A DNA stretch of 62,780 nt from Clostridiales bacterium (GCA_012837425.1 DURE01000048.1:1-62780); one strand, 5' to 3'; counted from the first letter of the stretch, positions 8,124-16,575 are shown. Notes: generated by a model not told the origin, from the sequence alone. Program-made: numbers and translations.

Positions 8124-9353
8124 ATGAAAGGCAGTCGCAAATACGGACTTGTCGGCCGGCACCTGTCGCACAGTTACTCCCCCGCCATTCACGCGATGAT
8201 TGGGGGGTACGAATACCGGCTCTGTCCGCTCGAGCCCGGGGAGCTGGCTGACTTTATTAGGGCCACCGACCTTGACGGGTTTAACGTCACCATCCCTTAC
8301 AAAAAAGAGGTGATTCCCTTCTGTCAGGAACTCTCGCCGAGGGCTGCGGCGATCGGCAGCGTCAATACCATGCTCCGCCTGCCGGACGGCGGCTGGCGGG
8401 GAGATAATACCGACTACGATGGGTTTTTGCACCTGCTGGGAGCCGACGCCGCGGCCTTTTGCGGGAAAAAAGCCCTGATTCTCGGCGACGGCGGGGCGGC
8501 GGCGACTGTCCGCGCGGTGCTGGGCGACCTTAATATCAGCCACGAAACCCTGCGGATATCAAGGCATGTCATACCGGATATACACGACCGGCATTATGAC
8601 GCCGACCTGATTGTCAACGCAACGCCTGTCGGTATGTACCCCGAAAACGGGAAGTCTCCGGTTGACCCCGGTGACTTCCCCGCCTGCCGGCTGGTGCTCG
8701 ACCTGATATACAACCCCGCTAAAACCGCCCTGATGCTCATGGCCGAGCGGCTCGGCATACCCGCCCGTGGCGGGCTAGGCATGCTCTGCGCTCAGGCGGT
8801 AAGGGCCGCCGAGCTCTTCCTCGGGGAAAGCCTGCCCGAGGGGCTTGTCGACAGGATAACCGAAAAAATCAGGCGGGATATGCTGAATGTGCTGCTTGTC
8901 GGCATGCCGGGCTGCGGCAAGACGACAATAGGGCGCCGCCTCGCCGGTCTTACCGGCCGGCCGCTGCTCGACACCGACGAGCTTATCCAAGAAAAGGCCG
9001 GCATGAGTATTCCCGATATATTCGAAAAACACGGGGAGACATACTTCCGGGAGCTTGAAACCGCGGTGCTGCGCAAGGTGACAAAGGAGAGCGGAAAAAT
9101 CATTGCCACCGGCGGCGGCGTGGTGACGGTACCCGAAAACTTTGATTTAATCCGCCAGAACAGCATATGCGTTTTCCTTGACCGGGAAAAAGAGAAACTT
9201 GACATATCCGGCCGGCCGCTCTCGCGCTTTGTCGGAATTGACGGGCTCTACCGGCAGCGCATTCCGCTCTACCGCGCCTGGGCAGATTTTACTTTCCGGG
9301 TTTACGACCCCGACACCACCGCCGGGAACATAAAAAAGGAGCTGGGATTATGA
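8124..9353 (+). CDS. aroE/aroK: Shikimate dehydrogenase-shikimate kinase fusion
   Basis: One 409-residue chain joins two consecutive shikimate steps. Residues 1 to about 250 are shikimate dehydrogenase: SHSYSPAIH, the catalytic Lys of NVTIPYKKEV, the Asp of DNTDYDGF, a GDGGAAA NADP loop and NATPVGMYP. Residues about 255-409 are shikimate kinase: Walker A GMPGCGKTTIG, DTDELI, and ATGGGVV for shikimate. No stop or start signal separates them. I use ATG 8124, ten bases after ACGGAG, rather than TTG 8115. The gene starts just after the pheA stop and overlaps aroQ. Confidence 0.93.
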   Translation: MKGSRKYGLVGRHLSHSYSPAIHAMIGGYEYRLCPLEPGELADFIRATDLDGFNVTIPYKKEVIPFCQELSPRAAAIGSVNTMLRLPDGGWRGDNTDYDGFLHLLGADAAAFCGKKALILGDGGAAATVRAVLGDLNISHETLRISRHVIPDIHDRHYDADLIVNATPVGMYPENGKSPVDPGDFPACRLVLDLIYNPAKTALMLMAERLGIPARGGLGMLCAQAVRAAELFLGESLPEGLVDRITEKIRRDMLNVLLVGMPGCGKTTIGRRLAGLTGRPLLDTDELIQEKAGMSIPDIFEKHGETYFRELETAVLRKVTKESGKIIATGGGVVTVPENFDLIRQNSICVFLDREKEKLDISGRPLSRFVGIDGLYRQRIPLYRAWADFTFRVYDPDTTAGNIKKELGL

Positions 9354-9805
9354 AACTATTAGTAATCAACGGACCCAACCTGAACCTTTTGGGCATACGG
9401 GAACCCGAAATTTACGGAAATAAGACGCTGGCCGACCTTGAGCGCGAGCTGCGCGAATATTGCGCCGGCAAGGATATTGAACTTGAGTTTTTCCAGTCAA
9501 ACCACGAGGGTGCGATTGTCGACAGGATTCAGGAGGCCATGGGGCGCTGCGACGGTATAATAATAAACCCCGCGGCCTACACGCATACCAGCATTGCCAT
9601 ACCCGATGCAATAAGGGCATCAGGGATCCCGGCCGTTGAGGTCCACCTCTCGGACATCGGCTCCCGCGAGTCATACCGCCGGATTTCCTATACTACTGAC
9701 GCCTGTGTTGCGGTCATTTCAGGCCGGCATTTTGAGGGCTACAAAGAGGCTGTTGACATTTTCCGCAAGAAGCTGTACAATGAATTATTGGCCAATACCA
9801 AGTAA
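9350..9805 (+). CDS. aroQ: 3-dehydroquinate dehydratase, type II
   Basis: Dehydrates 3-dehydroquinate to 3-dehydroshikimate. The 151-residue protein is the dodecameric type II form, with INGPNLNLLGIREPEIYG (catalytic Arg and Tyr), FFQSNHEGAIVD, INPAAYTHTS and the catalytic His of EVHLSDI. The start overlaps aroE/K by ATGA. It is the last gene of the operon and completes the pathway, since no aroD is needed. Confidence 0.96.
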   Translation: MKLLVINGPNLNLLGIREPEIYGNKTLADLERELREYCAGKDIELEFFQSNHEGAIVDRIQEAMGRCDGIIINPAAYTHTSIAIPDAIRASGIPAVEVHLSDIGSRESYRRISYTTDACVAVISGRHFEGYKEAVDIFRKKLYNELLANTK

Positions 9806-9818
9806 ATTACATGATTTG

Positions 9819-9904
9819 CAGGCATGGTATTGCCTGGCATCAGTATATTATTAGTATATATATTGTAACTTTTTATTTTTTTCCGGTACTAATGATTATA
9901 CCGG
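9819..9904 (+). other. Inverted repeats between aroQ and the sigma gene
   Basis: Two small dyads lie here: CAGGCA/TGCCTG (9819-9836) just after aroQ and CCGGTA/TACCGG (9883-9904) just before the sigma-factor ribosome site. Neither has a following T-run, so they may be a weak terminator and an operator respectively. Function is not established. Confidence 0.3.
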
Positions 9905-9919
9905 AACAGGAGGTGCGGT

Positions 9920-10426
9920 GTGAAAAAGCCTGAGCTTGAATTTGAACAAATTTATATGGACCACTACAAGCGCGTCTATGCTTTCCTGCTTAAGCTCTGC
10001 AGGGACCCCGACGTTGCCGAGGATCTGACCCAGGAAACCTTTTATCAGGCGTACAAATCACTGCCGAGGTACAACGGCCGGTGTGAAATGTTCACCTGGC
10101 TGGCCGCCATTTCAAAAAATGTTTTTTTTAAATACCTGCGCAAGAAAAAGACCGAGTCGCTCCTTATCGACCTGTATATTTCAGACCTCACCGCACCGAT
10201 AACCGAGGAACCGGGATACAGGCTGATGCGCGAGGTGGATATCACGCGTGTCAGACGGGCTATCGCCGGTATTCCGAAAAAGTACAGCGAGGTGCTGATA
10301 CTGCGGATATACGGCGAGCTGTCTTATGAAGAAATTGCAAAAAAACTCGGCATATCGGTAAGCTCGGCCAAGGTCATATTTTTCCGCGCCAAGAATTACA
10401 TCAAGGAGGTGCTGCTCAATGAGTAA
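9920..10426 (+). CDS. ECF-type RNA polymerase sigma factor
   Basis: A 168-residue sigma-70 family protein of the extracytoplasmic function type. Region 2 spans about residues 8-75 (DPDVAEDLTQETFYQAYKSL, then the FTWLAAISKNVFFKYLRKKK segment). Region 4 spans about 110-165 with a helix-turn-helix at LSYEEIAKKLGISVSSAKV. A GTG start at 9920 follows CAGGAGG. The gene overlaps a zinc-binding anti-sigma gene by eight bases, the usual arrangement, so activity is probably held in check by it until an envelope signal arrives. The stimulus and regulon cannot be read from sequence. Confidence 0.9.
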   Translation: MKKPELEFEQIYMDHYKRVYAFLLKLCRDPDVAEDLTQETFYQAYKSLPRYNGRCEMFTWLAAISKNVFFKYLRKKKTESLLIDLYISDLTAPITEEPGYRLMREVDITRVRRAIAGIPKKYSEVLILRIYGELSYEEIAKKLGISVSSAKVIFFRAKNYIKEVLLNE

Positions 10427-10721
10427 CAGCAGCTGCAGCATTGTTCGCGACCTGCTCCCCTTATATGACGACAAGGCACTCAGCCCGAAAACCGCCGAGG
10501 TGGTCAAAAATCATCTGGACAAGTGCCCCGAGTGCCGCGATTACCTCGCGCACATCCACCATGTGGTACGGGCAATGCAAAACCAGAACGCCCGGAACAA
10601 TTACCGTTATTCCGAGGTGGTAAGGAGAATCCGGCGTAACTTCTTTGTAGAGCTGGCTGTCGGAGCGGCCGTATTTTCGTTTGCCTGTGCCGCTTTAATT
10701 AAGCTGGCGTCAAGAGAATAA
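10419..10721 (+). CDS. Zinc-binding anti-sigma factor, membrane anchored
   Basis: The 100-residue protein has a ZAS-type motif, HLDKCPECRDYL, in which one His and two Cys (H-x3-C-x2-C, residues about 32-39) would bind zinc. A hydrophobic segment near residues 76-95 is a single membrane anchor, followed by a short basic tail. The start ATG lies inside the last codons of the sigma gene (ATGAGTAA), which couples their translation. It should bind and inactivate the neighbouring ECF sigma factor. Confidence 0.8.
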   Translation: MSNSSCSIVRDLLPLYDDKALSPKTAEVVKNHLDKCPECRDYLAHIHHVVRAMQNQNARNNYRYSEVVRRIRRNFFVELAVGAAVFSFACAALIKLASRE

Positions 10722-10799
10722 GGCCTGGCACCGACTTAGATTTCCCCCCGCCCGAACACCCATAAGGACTCCAGGGGGAGAGAGTTAGAGGTAACAACT

Positions 10800-12413
10800 T
10801 TGACGAAAATAGACGGGGAGCTGTACCACAAAATGCTCTGCGGCGCGGCAGCCGCCCTCCAGAACAGAAAAGAAGAAATAAACAGCTTGAATGTATTCCC
10901 TGTTCCCGACGGGGACACCGGCACAAATATGTATATGACCATAGACGCGGTTCGTTCGGGCAGGGGCGGGATACGCAACCTTGCTCAGTATTCCGAAGCC
11001 TCGGCCCGGGAAATGATGCGGGCTGCCAGAGGCAACTCGGGAGTGATACTATCGCTCTTTTTCCGTGGCATGGCCAAAACCTTTTCCGGACACGAGTCGG
11101 CCGACGCCGAACTGCTGACCCGGGCCTTCCGCACCGGGGCCGAGGAGGCGCGCAAGGCTGTGCTCAACCCGGTTGAGGGGACAATTCTCACGGTTATGCG
11201 CGAGTGCTGCAGCGCGTATCCGGCGAGCACCAACCAAGATCTTTCAAGTCTGCTCGACAAATTTTACCATGCGGCAAACGAGACGCTGAAAAAAACACCC
11301 GAGATGCTGCCGGTGCTCAAAAGAGCCAGAGTGGTTGACTCGGGCGGGCTGGGCTTTACCGCGGTGCTTGACGGGATGATACGCGGGCTCAAAGATGAGC
11401 CGATAATCACTGTACCGGAGAAAACCGAATTAAGACCGGCGGCAAATTTCCATGAGTTTGAAACCGGGGATATTGCCTTTGCCTATTGCACAGAATGCCT
11501 CGTGGCCAGAAAACCCAGCGTCACCGACGGCATGATAAGCGAGTTCCGCGCCTTTATCACCGGGATAGGCGACAGTGTGGTCCTCACCGAGGATGAGGAG
11601 ATAATCAAGCTTCACGTCCACTCAAACGAACCGCTGAGAGTCCTTGCCCGGCTGGCCGAACTGGGTGAGCTGCAGTTCTCGAAAATTGAAAATATGAGAG
11701 CACAGCACCAGAGTCTGACCTCTGCCGGCGAGCAACCCGAGAGCCGGATGCCCGACAAAAAATACGGAGTAATCGCGGTCGCAAACGGCTCAGGGCTCAC
11801 AGACGTCTTCCGCGAGCTCGGCGCCGACGCCATAGTTGCCGGGGGACAGAGCATGAATCCGAGCGCCGAGGATTTTCTCAGGTCGCTGAAAAACCTCTCC
11901 TGCGAGCACGCTATTATCCTGCCGAACAACTCCAATATAGTGCTGACCGCACAGCAGGCGGCAAAGCTGGCCGAGGGCAAGTCGGTAGAGGTGATAAGAA
12001 GCGTCACTATCCCGCAGGGGATTTCGGCGCTTGTCGCCTTTGACAGTGACCTTGGCCCTGCCGAGAACATACAGAAAATGACCGCGGCAATGGCAAGTGT
12101 CACCTCGATAGCCATCACACGCGCGGTAAGGAGCATGGACAGCGACAAAATAACCGTGAAAAAAAACCAGATTATCGGCATAGTAGACAATGACCTCAGA
12201 TACGCCGCCGACTCGCTGGAGGACTGCCTGCGCTCGCTTGCTTTGGACATTGAGGACAAAGAAATTATCACTATATACTACGGCAAGGGGGTCGGCGAGG
12301 ACGAGGCACAAAGGACCGCCGGCCTGCTCTCAGACGCGCTCGGCCCCGACTGCGACATCCTGACCATTCCGGGTGAGCAGCCGGTGTATATGTATATCAT
12401 ATCTGCTGAATAA
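10800..12413 (+). CDS. fakA: Fatty-acid kinase ATP-binding subunit (DAK/YloV family)
   Basis: A 537-residue homologue of FakA/YloV. Residues 1 to about 200 form the DhaL-like ATP domain with the diagnostic NVFPVPDGDTGTNM (magnesium-binding Asp residues). A middle domain and a C-terminal DegV-like half follow (ATIL-type GKGV, PGEQPVY near the end). With a FakB protein it phosphorylates exogenous fatty acids for membrane lipid synthesis. The start is TTG 10800, nine bases after AGAGG, and matches the family N-terminus. A DegV-family FakB gene follows 37 bases downstream, which strongly supports the assignment. Confidence 0.88.
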   Translation: MTKIDGELYHKMLCGAAAALQNRKEEINSLNVFPVPDGDTGTNMYMTIDAVRSGRGGIRNLAQYSEASAREMMRAARGNSGVILSLFFRGMAKTFSGHESADAELLTRAFRTGAEEARKAVLNPVEGTILTVMRECCSAYPASTNQDLSSLLDKFYHAANETLKKTPEMLPVLKRARVVDSGGLGFTAVLDGMIRGLKDEPIITVPEKTELRPAANFHEFETGDIAFAYCTECLVARKPSVTDGMISEFRAFITGIGDSVVLTEDEEIIKLHVHSNEPLRVLARLAELGELQFSKIENMRAQHQSLTSAGEQPESRMPDKKYGVIAVANGSGLTDVFRELGADAIVAGGQSMNPSAEDFLRSLKNLSCEHAIILPNNSNIVLTAQQAAKLAEGKSVEVIRSVTIPQGISALVAFDSDLGPAENIQKMTAAMASVTSIAITRAVRSMDSDKITVKKNQIIGIVDNDLRYAADSLEDCLRSLALDIEDKEIITIYYGKGVGEDEAQRTAGLLSDALGPDCDILTIPGEQPVYMYIISAE

Positions 12414-12423
12414 AATAAGTTTA

Positions 12424-12437
12424 CCGCCCGAGGGCGG
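12424..12437 (+). other. Small GC hairpin between fakA and fakB
   Basis: CCGCCC and GGGCGG form a six-pair stem with a two-base loop just before the fakB ribosome site (CGGAGG). It may protect or separate the two cistrons; no T-run follows. Confidence 0.35.
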
Positions 12438-12450
12438 CACGGAGGATACT

Positions 12451-13338
12451 ATGAACGACTATATTTTAAGCTGCGACTCAACCGTGGACCTCACGCTTGA
12501 GCATGTCAGAGCCCGCAAACTTGAGTTTATTTGCTACCATTTCTTCCTTGACGGCGTGATGTACAAAGACGACCTCGGCCAGACAATACCGCACGAAAAG
12601 CTATACGAAGCGATGAAAAACGGCGCCGACACCAAAACCTCACAGATAAACATCGACGAATACCTTGAGTACTTCACCCCTTTCCTCGAGAGAGGCAAGG
12701 ACATTCTTCACGTTTCGCTGTCCTCGGGGCTTTCGGGTTCATACAACCACGGGGTCACGGCGGCTCGTGAGTTGTCCGAAAAGTACCCCGACAGGAAAAT
12801 CTATGTCGTCGACTCGCTCGGCGCCTCCTCGGGCATCGGCCTGATTATGGATACCCTCGCCGACATGCGCGATGCCGGCAAGTCTATTGACGAGCTTTAC
12901 AGCTGGGTCGAGGAGAACAAGCTCAGGCTTAACTATTGGTTTTTCTCTACCGACCTTTCATTCTATGTCAAGGGCGGCCGGATTACCAAGGCCGAAGGGA
13001 TGCTCGGCGGCCTGCTCGGTATATGTCCCCTGCTGAATGTAAATTCCCAGGGCAAGCTGGTGCCCCGCGAGAAGGTGCGTACCAAAAAGCGGGTCATCCG
13101 CGAGATTGTAGCCCGTATGGAGGAATACGCCGAGGGTGGGCCAAATTACAGCGGCAAATGCTATATTGCACACTCGGCCATATATGAGGACGCCCGGGAA
13201 ATTGCCGCTCTAATCGAGGCACGGTTCCCGAATCTCAGCGGCAAAGTGCTCATCAACAGTATCGGAGCCACAATAGGCAGCCATACCGGCCCGGGTACTG
13301 CCGCGGTCTGCTTCTGGGGCAAAAAACGCGAGGATTGA
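12451..13338 (+). CDS. fakB: DegV-family fatty-acid binding protein FakB
   Basis: A 295-residue DegV-fold protein. It starts with the family pattern ILSCDSTVDL, followed by KTSQINIDEY and the lipid-head-group segment VSLSSGLSGSYNHG; VVDSLGAS and YVKGGRI are further DegV signatures. FakB holds the acyl chain and presents its carboxylate to FakA for phosphorylation. The true start ATG 12451 follows CGGAGG. Adjacency to fakA makes a two-subunit kinase the simplest reading; other DegV paralogues often lie elsewhere. Confidence 0.85.
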   Translation: MNDYILSCDSTVDLTLEHVRARKLEFICYHFFLDGVMYKDDLGQTIPHEKLYEAMKNGADTKTSQINIDEYLEYFTPFLERGKDILHVSLSSGLSGSYNHGVTAARELSEKYPDRKIYVVDSLGASSGIGLIMDTLADMRDAGKSIDELYSWVEENKLRLNYWFFSTDLSFYVKGGRITKAEGMLGGLLGICPLLNVNSQGKLVPREKVRTKKRVIREIVARMEEYAEGGPNYSGKCYIAHSAIYEDAREIAALIEARFPNLSGKVLINSIGATIGSHTGPGTAAVCFWGKKRED

Positions 13339-13344
13339 GGTTTT

Positions 13345-13545
13345 TTCGCGGAGCTCCGCCCCGCGAGACCACTTTTTTCGGGGACGCCGCCCCCGAACCC
13401 CCGCTCAAGGAACTTTTTTTCAAAAAAAGTTCCTTGAGAAATCCTCAAAAAAATTGCAAAGCAGCGCGGGCAGATACTATCTGCCCCTACATTCTGGGTA
13501 TAAAGATAAGCGGCGCGCCGGGTTGTCGCGCACCCCACAACAGAA
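13345..13545 (+). repeat. Dispersed intergenic repeat, copy 1
   Basis: Begins within seven bases of the fakB stop. It has a GC-rich head ending CCCCCG, then a hairpin with 17-base arms (13404-13420 and 13422-13438, CTCAAGGAAC plus T7), then a tail AAATCCTCAAAAAAA. A second module follows: the dyad GGGCAGATA/TCTGCCC (13468-13486) and GTATAAAGATAAGCGGCGCG. Copies 2-5 share the core and copy 3 shares the second module. Confidence 0.85.
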
Positions 13546-13577
13546 ATAATATCGTCACGGACAAACAAAAATCCGAC

Positions 13578-13602
13578 ACCGGGTTGAACCCCGGTTTTTT
13601 TT
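13578..13602 (+). terminator. Terminator overlapping a promoter
   Basis: ACCGGG and CCCGGT pair across a TTGAAC loop and are followed by eight Ts. It would end transcripts from fakAB and the repeat. Its loop doubles as the -35 box of the next promoter. Confidence 0.7.
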
Positions 13603-13612
13603 ATGCTATAAT
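13584..13612 (+). promoter_or_regulatory. Promoter for the GH109-like gene
   Basis: TTGAAC (13584-13589) and TATAAT (13607-13612) with a 17-base spacer, partly inside the preceding terminator. The start codon lies 37 bases downstream of the -10 box. Confidence 0.6.
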
Positions 13613-13648
13613 AATAAAAATCAACCACAAAGCGCGGCAGGAGGACAT

Positions 13649-14884
13649 ATGCAGGAATTAAGACTGGCTATAATCGGACTCGGATCCCGCGGCTTCAGCC
13701 TTATGAAAAACGCAATAATGCCTATTGACAAAGTTGAGATTGTCGGGCTCTGCGACCTATATAACGACAGGTGCGAGAGGGCGGCGTCTTATGTCAAGGA
13801 GAAAACCGGCAGAAGCCCCGTAACCAGCCTTGACTACCGCCATCTGCTTGAGACTCTGCGGCCGGATGCCGCACTGATTGCTACCGGCTGGGACACGCAT
13901 GTTGAGCTGTTGCTCTTTTGCATGGAAGCCGGGATACCCGCCGCTGTTGAGGTGGGGGGCGCATTTTCGCTGAAGGAGTGCTGGGCGCTTGTCGACACAT
14001 ACGAGAGGACGCACACCCCTGTTATGCTTATGGAAAACTGCTGCTTCGGCAAGGCCGAGATGCTGGTAACCTCAATGGCGCGGGCCGGCGTATTCGGAAA
14101 AGTTGTCCACTGCTCGGGCGCCTATGCCCACGATTTGCGCGAGGAGATACTCACTGGTGAGGAAAACCGGCACTACAGGCTTGGGTTCTACAAAAAATAC
14201 AACTGCGACAATTACCCGACGCACGATCTTGGCCCCATCGCCAAGTTGCTCGGCATTAACCGGGGCAACCGCATGGTATCATTGGTTTCGGTTGCAAGCG
14301 GTTCGTGGGGGCTGAAAGAATACGTTGAGTTCCACAAGGATAGAATTAACCCGAACCGGATTGGCGAGGAGTACAGGCAGGGCGACATCGTGAATACCAT
14401 CATCACCTGCGAGGGCGGCGAGACAATCTCGCTGCGCCTTGACACTACCCTGCCCCGCACATACAACCGCGAGTTCACGGTCCGCGGCACGCGGGGCATG
14501 TATGAAATGGGCAACAACATGGTCTTTCTCGACGGCATGAAGGAATACTTCGACACCATGAAGGGCTACCTCACCTATCAGAACAACGCCAGGGAATACG
14601 AGGAAAAATATCTGCCCGACGAGTGGCGGCTGATAAGTGCCGAGGGGCTGAAAGCCGGGCATGGCGGCATGGACGGGATTGAATTCCGCGCCTTTTTCAG
14701 GGCGCTGCGCGAGGGAGGCGAGATGCCTGTTGACGTCTATGATATGGCGGCCTGGATGTGCGTAACCTGCCTCTCAGCGCGCTCAATTGCCGGGGGCGGC
14801 CTGCCGCATGCCGTGCCCGACTTCACGCGCGGGGCCTACAAAACCCGACCGCTGCGCGACGTGTTCACCCCGGTTGCAAGGTAA
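13649..14884 (+). CDS. Gfo/Idh/MocA-family protein, GH109-like
   Basis: A 411-residue NAD(P)-dependent oxidoreductase-fold protein. The N-terminus has a Rossmann loop (IGLGSRGFSL), and the substrate half contains MENCCFGKAEM, the HDLRE segment after SGAYA, and YPTHDLGPIAK. These last patterns match the glycoside hydrolase family 109 branch (NAD+-dependent N-acetylgalactosaminidases) better than ordinary sugar dehydrogenases, so a redox-assisted glycosidase is possible. No signal peptide is seen, so it should act in the cytoplasm. ATG 13649 follows GCAGGAGG. It stands alone with its own promoter; substrate is unproven. Confidence 0.75.
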   Translation: MQELRLAIIGLGSRGFSLMKNAIMPIDKVEIVGLCDLYNDRCERAASYVKEKTGRSPVTSLDYRHLLETLRPDAALIATGWDTHVELLLFCMEAGIPAAVEVGGAFSLKECWALVDTYERTHTPVMLMENCCFGKAEMLVTSMARAGVFGKVVHCSGAYAHDLREEILTGEENRHYRLGFYKKYNCDNYPTHDLGPIAKLLGINRGNRMVSLVSVASGSWGLKEYVEFHKDRINPNRIGEEYRQGDIVNTIITCEGGETISLRLDTTLPRTYNREFTVRGTRGMYEMGNNMVFLDGMKEYFDTMKGYLTYQNNAREYEEKYLPDEWRLISAEGLKAGHGGMDGIEFRAFFRALREGGEMPVDVYDMAAWMCVTCLSARSIAGGGLPHAVPDFTRGAYKTRPLRDVFTPVAR

Positions 14885-14931
14885 ACCAAGAAAACCACAA
14901 CCCCGGATATTTCAGCTCCGGCCACAGCCTT

Positions 14932-15600
14932 TTACGTCGATTCAAACAGCCCCCTCAGGCAAAACCGGCTGCCCGAAAACTCGATAAGCCCCTCGTCGCG
15001 CATGCGGCCAAGCTCGCGTGAGAGAGCCGAGCGGTCGGTGCCGAGGTAGTGCGCCATGTTGCTCCGATCAAAGGGGACTTCAAAACAATTCGAGCCGCCG
15101 CGCGTCACATACTGTGAGAAAAACGCCATGAGCTTTGCGCGTATTGTTGTTTGTGACAGTATCTGAATGCGGTCGTTCATATCGAGCGCCCGGTGTGCCA
15201 GCATTGATATAAACCTCTCGCGCAGCAGCGCGGCATAAGGCTCGGAGCTCTTCGCCGGGTTTTTGAGGTTGTTTGCCTTGAGCCAGTACAGCTCCACGTC
15301 GGTCACGGCGCAGATATAGACATCGGCGTCCTGCCCCAGCCAGCAGAGCGACTCGCCGAAGGTCTCGCCGGCGCCGACATTGGCAAGTATCATATGGTGG
15401 CCGTTTACGTCGTCGCGGTATACCCGGACCGTGCCCGAGAGCACCAGCCCGAACCTGGTCAGCGGCGCCGATATCCGGTTCAGAAAGCTGCCGCGCGGAA
15501 AGAACCTGAACTCGGCCTCAAAAAAATCAAGCGCCAAGGCAAGCTGCCGCTCGTCAAACCCCCGGAAAAGTATGCATTTTGTAAGGGCATTTTTGTCCAT
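14932..15600 (-). CDS. Crp/Fnr-family transcription regulator
   Basis: A 222-residue regulator with an N-terminal cyclic-nucleotide-like beta-roll (about residues 10-125, FPRGSFLNRISAPLTRFGLVLSG, then GETFGES) and a C-terminal winged helix (about 150-220). The recognition helix is DRSNMAHYLGTDRSALSRELGR. There is no Fnr-type cysteine cluster, and the effector pocket is not obviously cAMP type. ATG 15600 follows GGAGGTGACTTC. A GTTGCAAATGCAAC palindrome overlaps the gene's own -35 box, suggesting self-regulation. Confidence 0.85.
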   Translation of the reverse strand: MDKNALTKCILFRGFDERQLALALDFFEAEFRFFPRGSFLNRISAPLTRFGLVLSGTVRVYRDDVNGHHMILANVGAGETFGESLCWLGQDADVYICAVTDVELYWLKANNLKNPAKSSEPYAALLRERFISMLAHRALDMNDRIQILSQTTIRAKLMAFFSQYVTRGGSNCFEVPFDRSNMAHYLGTDRSALSRELGRMRDEGLIEFSGSRFCLRGLFEST

Positions 15601-15628
15601 GAAGTCACCTCCGGTAGTTCTCATAAAA

Positions 15629-15658
15629 ATTATACCTCACCGGAGTTGCATTTGCAAC
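15629..15658 (-). promoter_or_regulatory. Promoter and palindromic operator of the Crp-family gene
   Basis: On the minus strand, TTGCAA (15652-15657) and TATAAT (15629-15634) are 17 bases apart. The -35 box is part of a 14-base perfect palindrome (15645-15658, GTTGCA/TGCAAC around two bases), a likely operator. Confidence 0.65.
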
Positions 15659-15679
15659 AAACAATGTTAATTTCACATA

Positions 15680-15708
15680 TCGACAAAGCCGTATTTTTGT
15701 GATATCAT
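15680..15708 (+). promoter_or_regulatory. Promoter for the phosphatase gene
   Basis: TCGACA (15680-15685) and TATCAT (15703-15708) with a 17-base spacer; the -10 is preceded by TGTGA. It diverges from the Crp-family promoter. Confidence 0.55.
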
Positions 15709-15734
15709 ATGAATAATAATCTACTGGAGCCGAT

Positions 15735-16406
15735 ATGAACTACAATTTTACAAGCATTGCCAACTTCCGCGACCTCGGCGGTTACCGGACAAAGACAGGA
15801 GGCATCACAAAATTCGGAGCCTTTGCCCGCTCGGACCTGCCCAAGACATTGACACGCGGCGAAGTTGAGGCGCTGCGGGCGGCCGGCTATACCACCGTCG
15901 TCGACCTCCGCACACCCGAGGAGACGATTATCTTCAAGCACGCGCTTTGCGGGGAGCCGGGCTTTACTTATTATAATTTAAAGTTTGACAATTGGCTCCG
16001 CGCCTCCTTTTACGGCCCCTGGGAAACCGCGATATACTATCACATGCTGCTGGCGCTGACCGGCAATGTCAGGGCGATATTTGAGGTTTTGGCCGAGTCG
16101 GAGGGCGGCACGATAATAAACTGCTATTCCGGGAAGGACCGGGCCGGCACGGTCTCGGCGCTGCTGCTCATGATAGCCGGGGCCGAAGACGGCGAAATTG
16201 TAAGCGACTATCACAAATCGCTGGCAAACTTATGGCCGGGCAGGAGCGCCGGGGAGCTCAGAGGTCACCGGCTGGTACCGATTGCCGAGGCTATGGAGAT
16301 ATTCCTTGACATGTTCCAGAAAAAGTACGGCGACGTCGGGCAATACCTAAGCATGACCGGGCTTGCACCCGAGGCGGTAGACAAAATAAAGGCAAAGCTG
16401 GTATGA
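15735..16406 (+). CDS. Tyrosine-protein phosphatase, dual-specificity-like
   Basis: A 223-residue phosphatase of the bacterial Tyr/Ser phosphatase group. It opens with ANFRDLGGY, has the general-fold VVDLRTPEE, and the catalytic P-loop CYSGKDRAG (C-x5-R) near residue 138. It hydrolyses phosphotyrosine or possibly phosphoinositide substrates; the target cannot be read from sequence. A weak ribosome site (CTGGAG) precedes ATG 15735. It is divergent from the Crp-family gene and may share the control region. Confidence 0.85.
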   Translation: MNYNFTSIANFRDLGGYRTKTGGITKFGAFARSDLPKTLTRGEVEALRAAGYTTVVDLRTPEETIIFKHALCGEPGFTYYNLKFDNWLRASFYGPWETAIYYHMLLALTGNVRAIFEVLAESEGGTIINCYSGKDRAGTVSALLLMIAGAEDGEIVSDYHKSLANLWPGRSAGELRGHRLVPIAEAMEIFLDMFQKKYGDVGQYLSMTGLAPEAVDKIKAKLV

Positions 16407-16575
16407 ATCCGGTCGCCCAATAACCGAAATTCCCGGATTGCAAGACGGCACACGGCTGTCTTTCATTGTCACAGTAACCTTTTGCAGCTGTGTCAACATA
16501 TAATAATGACAGCAGGTAAAAAGCCGCGCCTTTCCGAACCTGCGATGATGGCATTATCTGCAGAATAAACAGCAA
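16407..16575 (+). other. Gene-free stretch before the NiCo riboswitch
   Basis: No coding region is seen. A TATAAT at 16499-16504 has only a poor -35 (AACCTT) 17 bases upstream and is the best candidate promoter for the riboswitch transcript. Confidence 0.4.
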
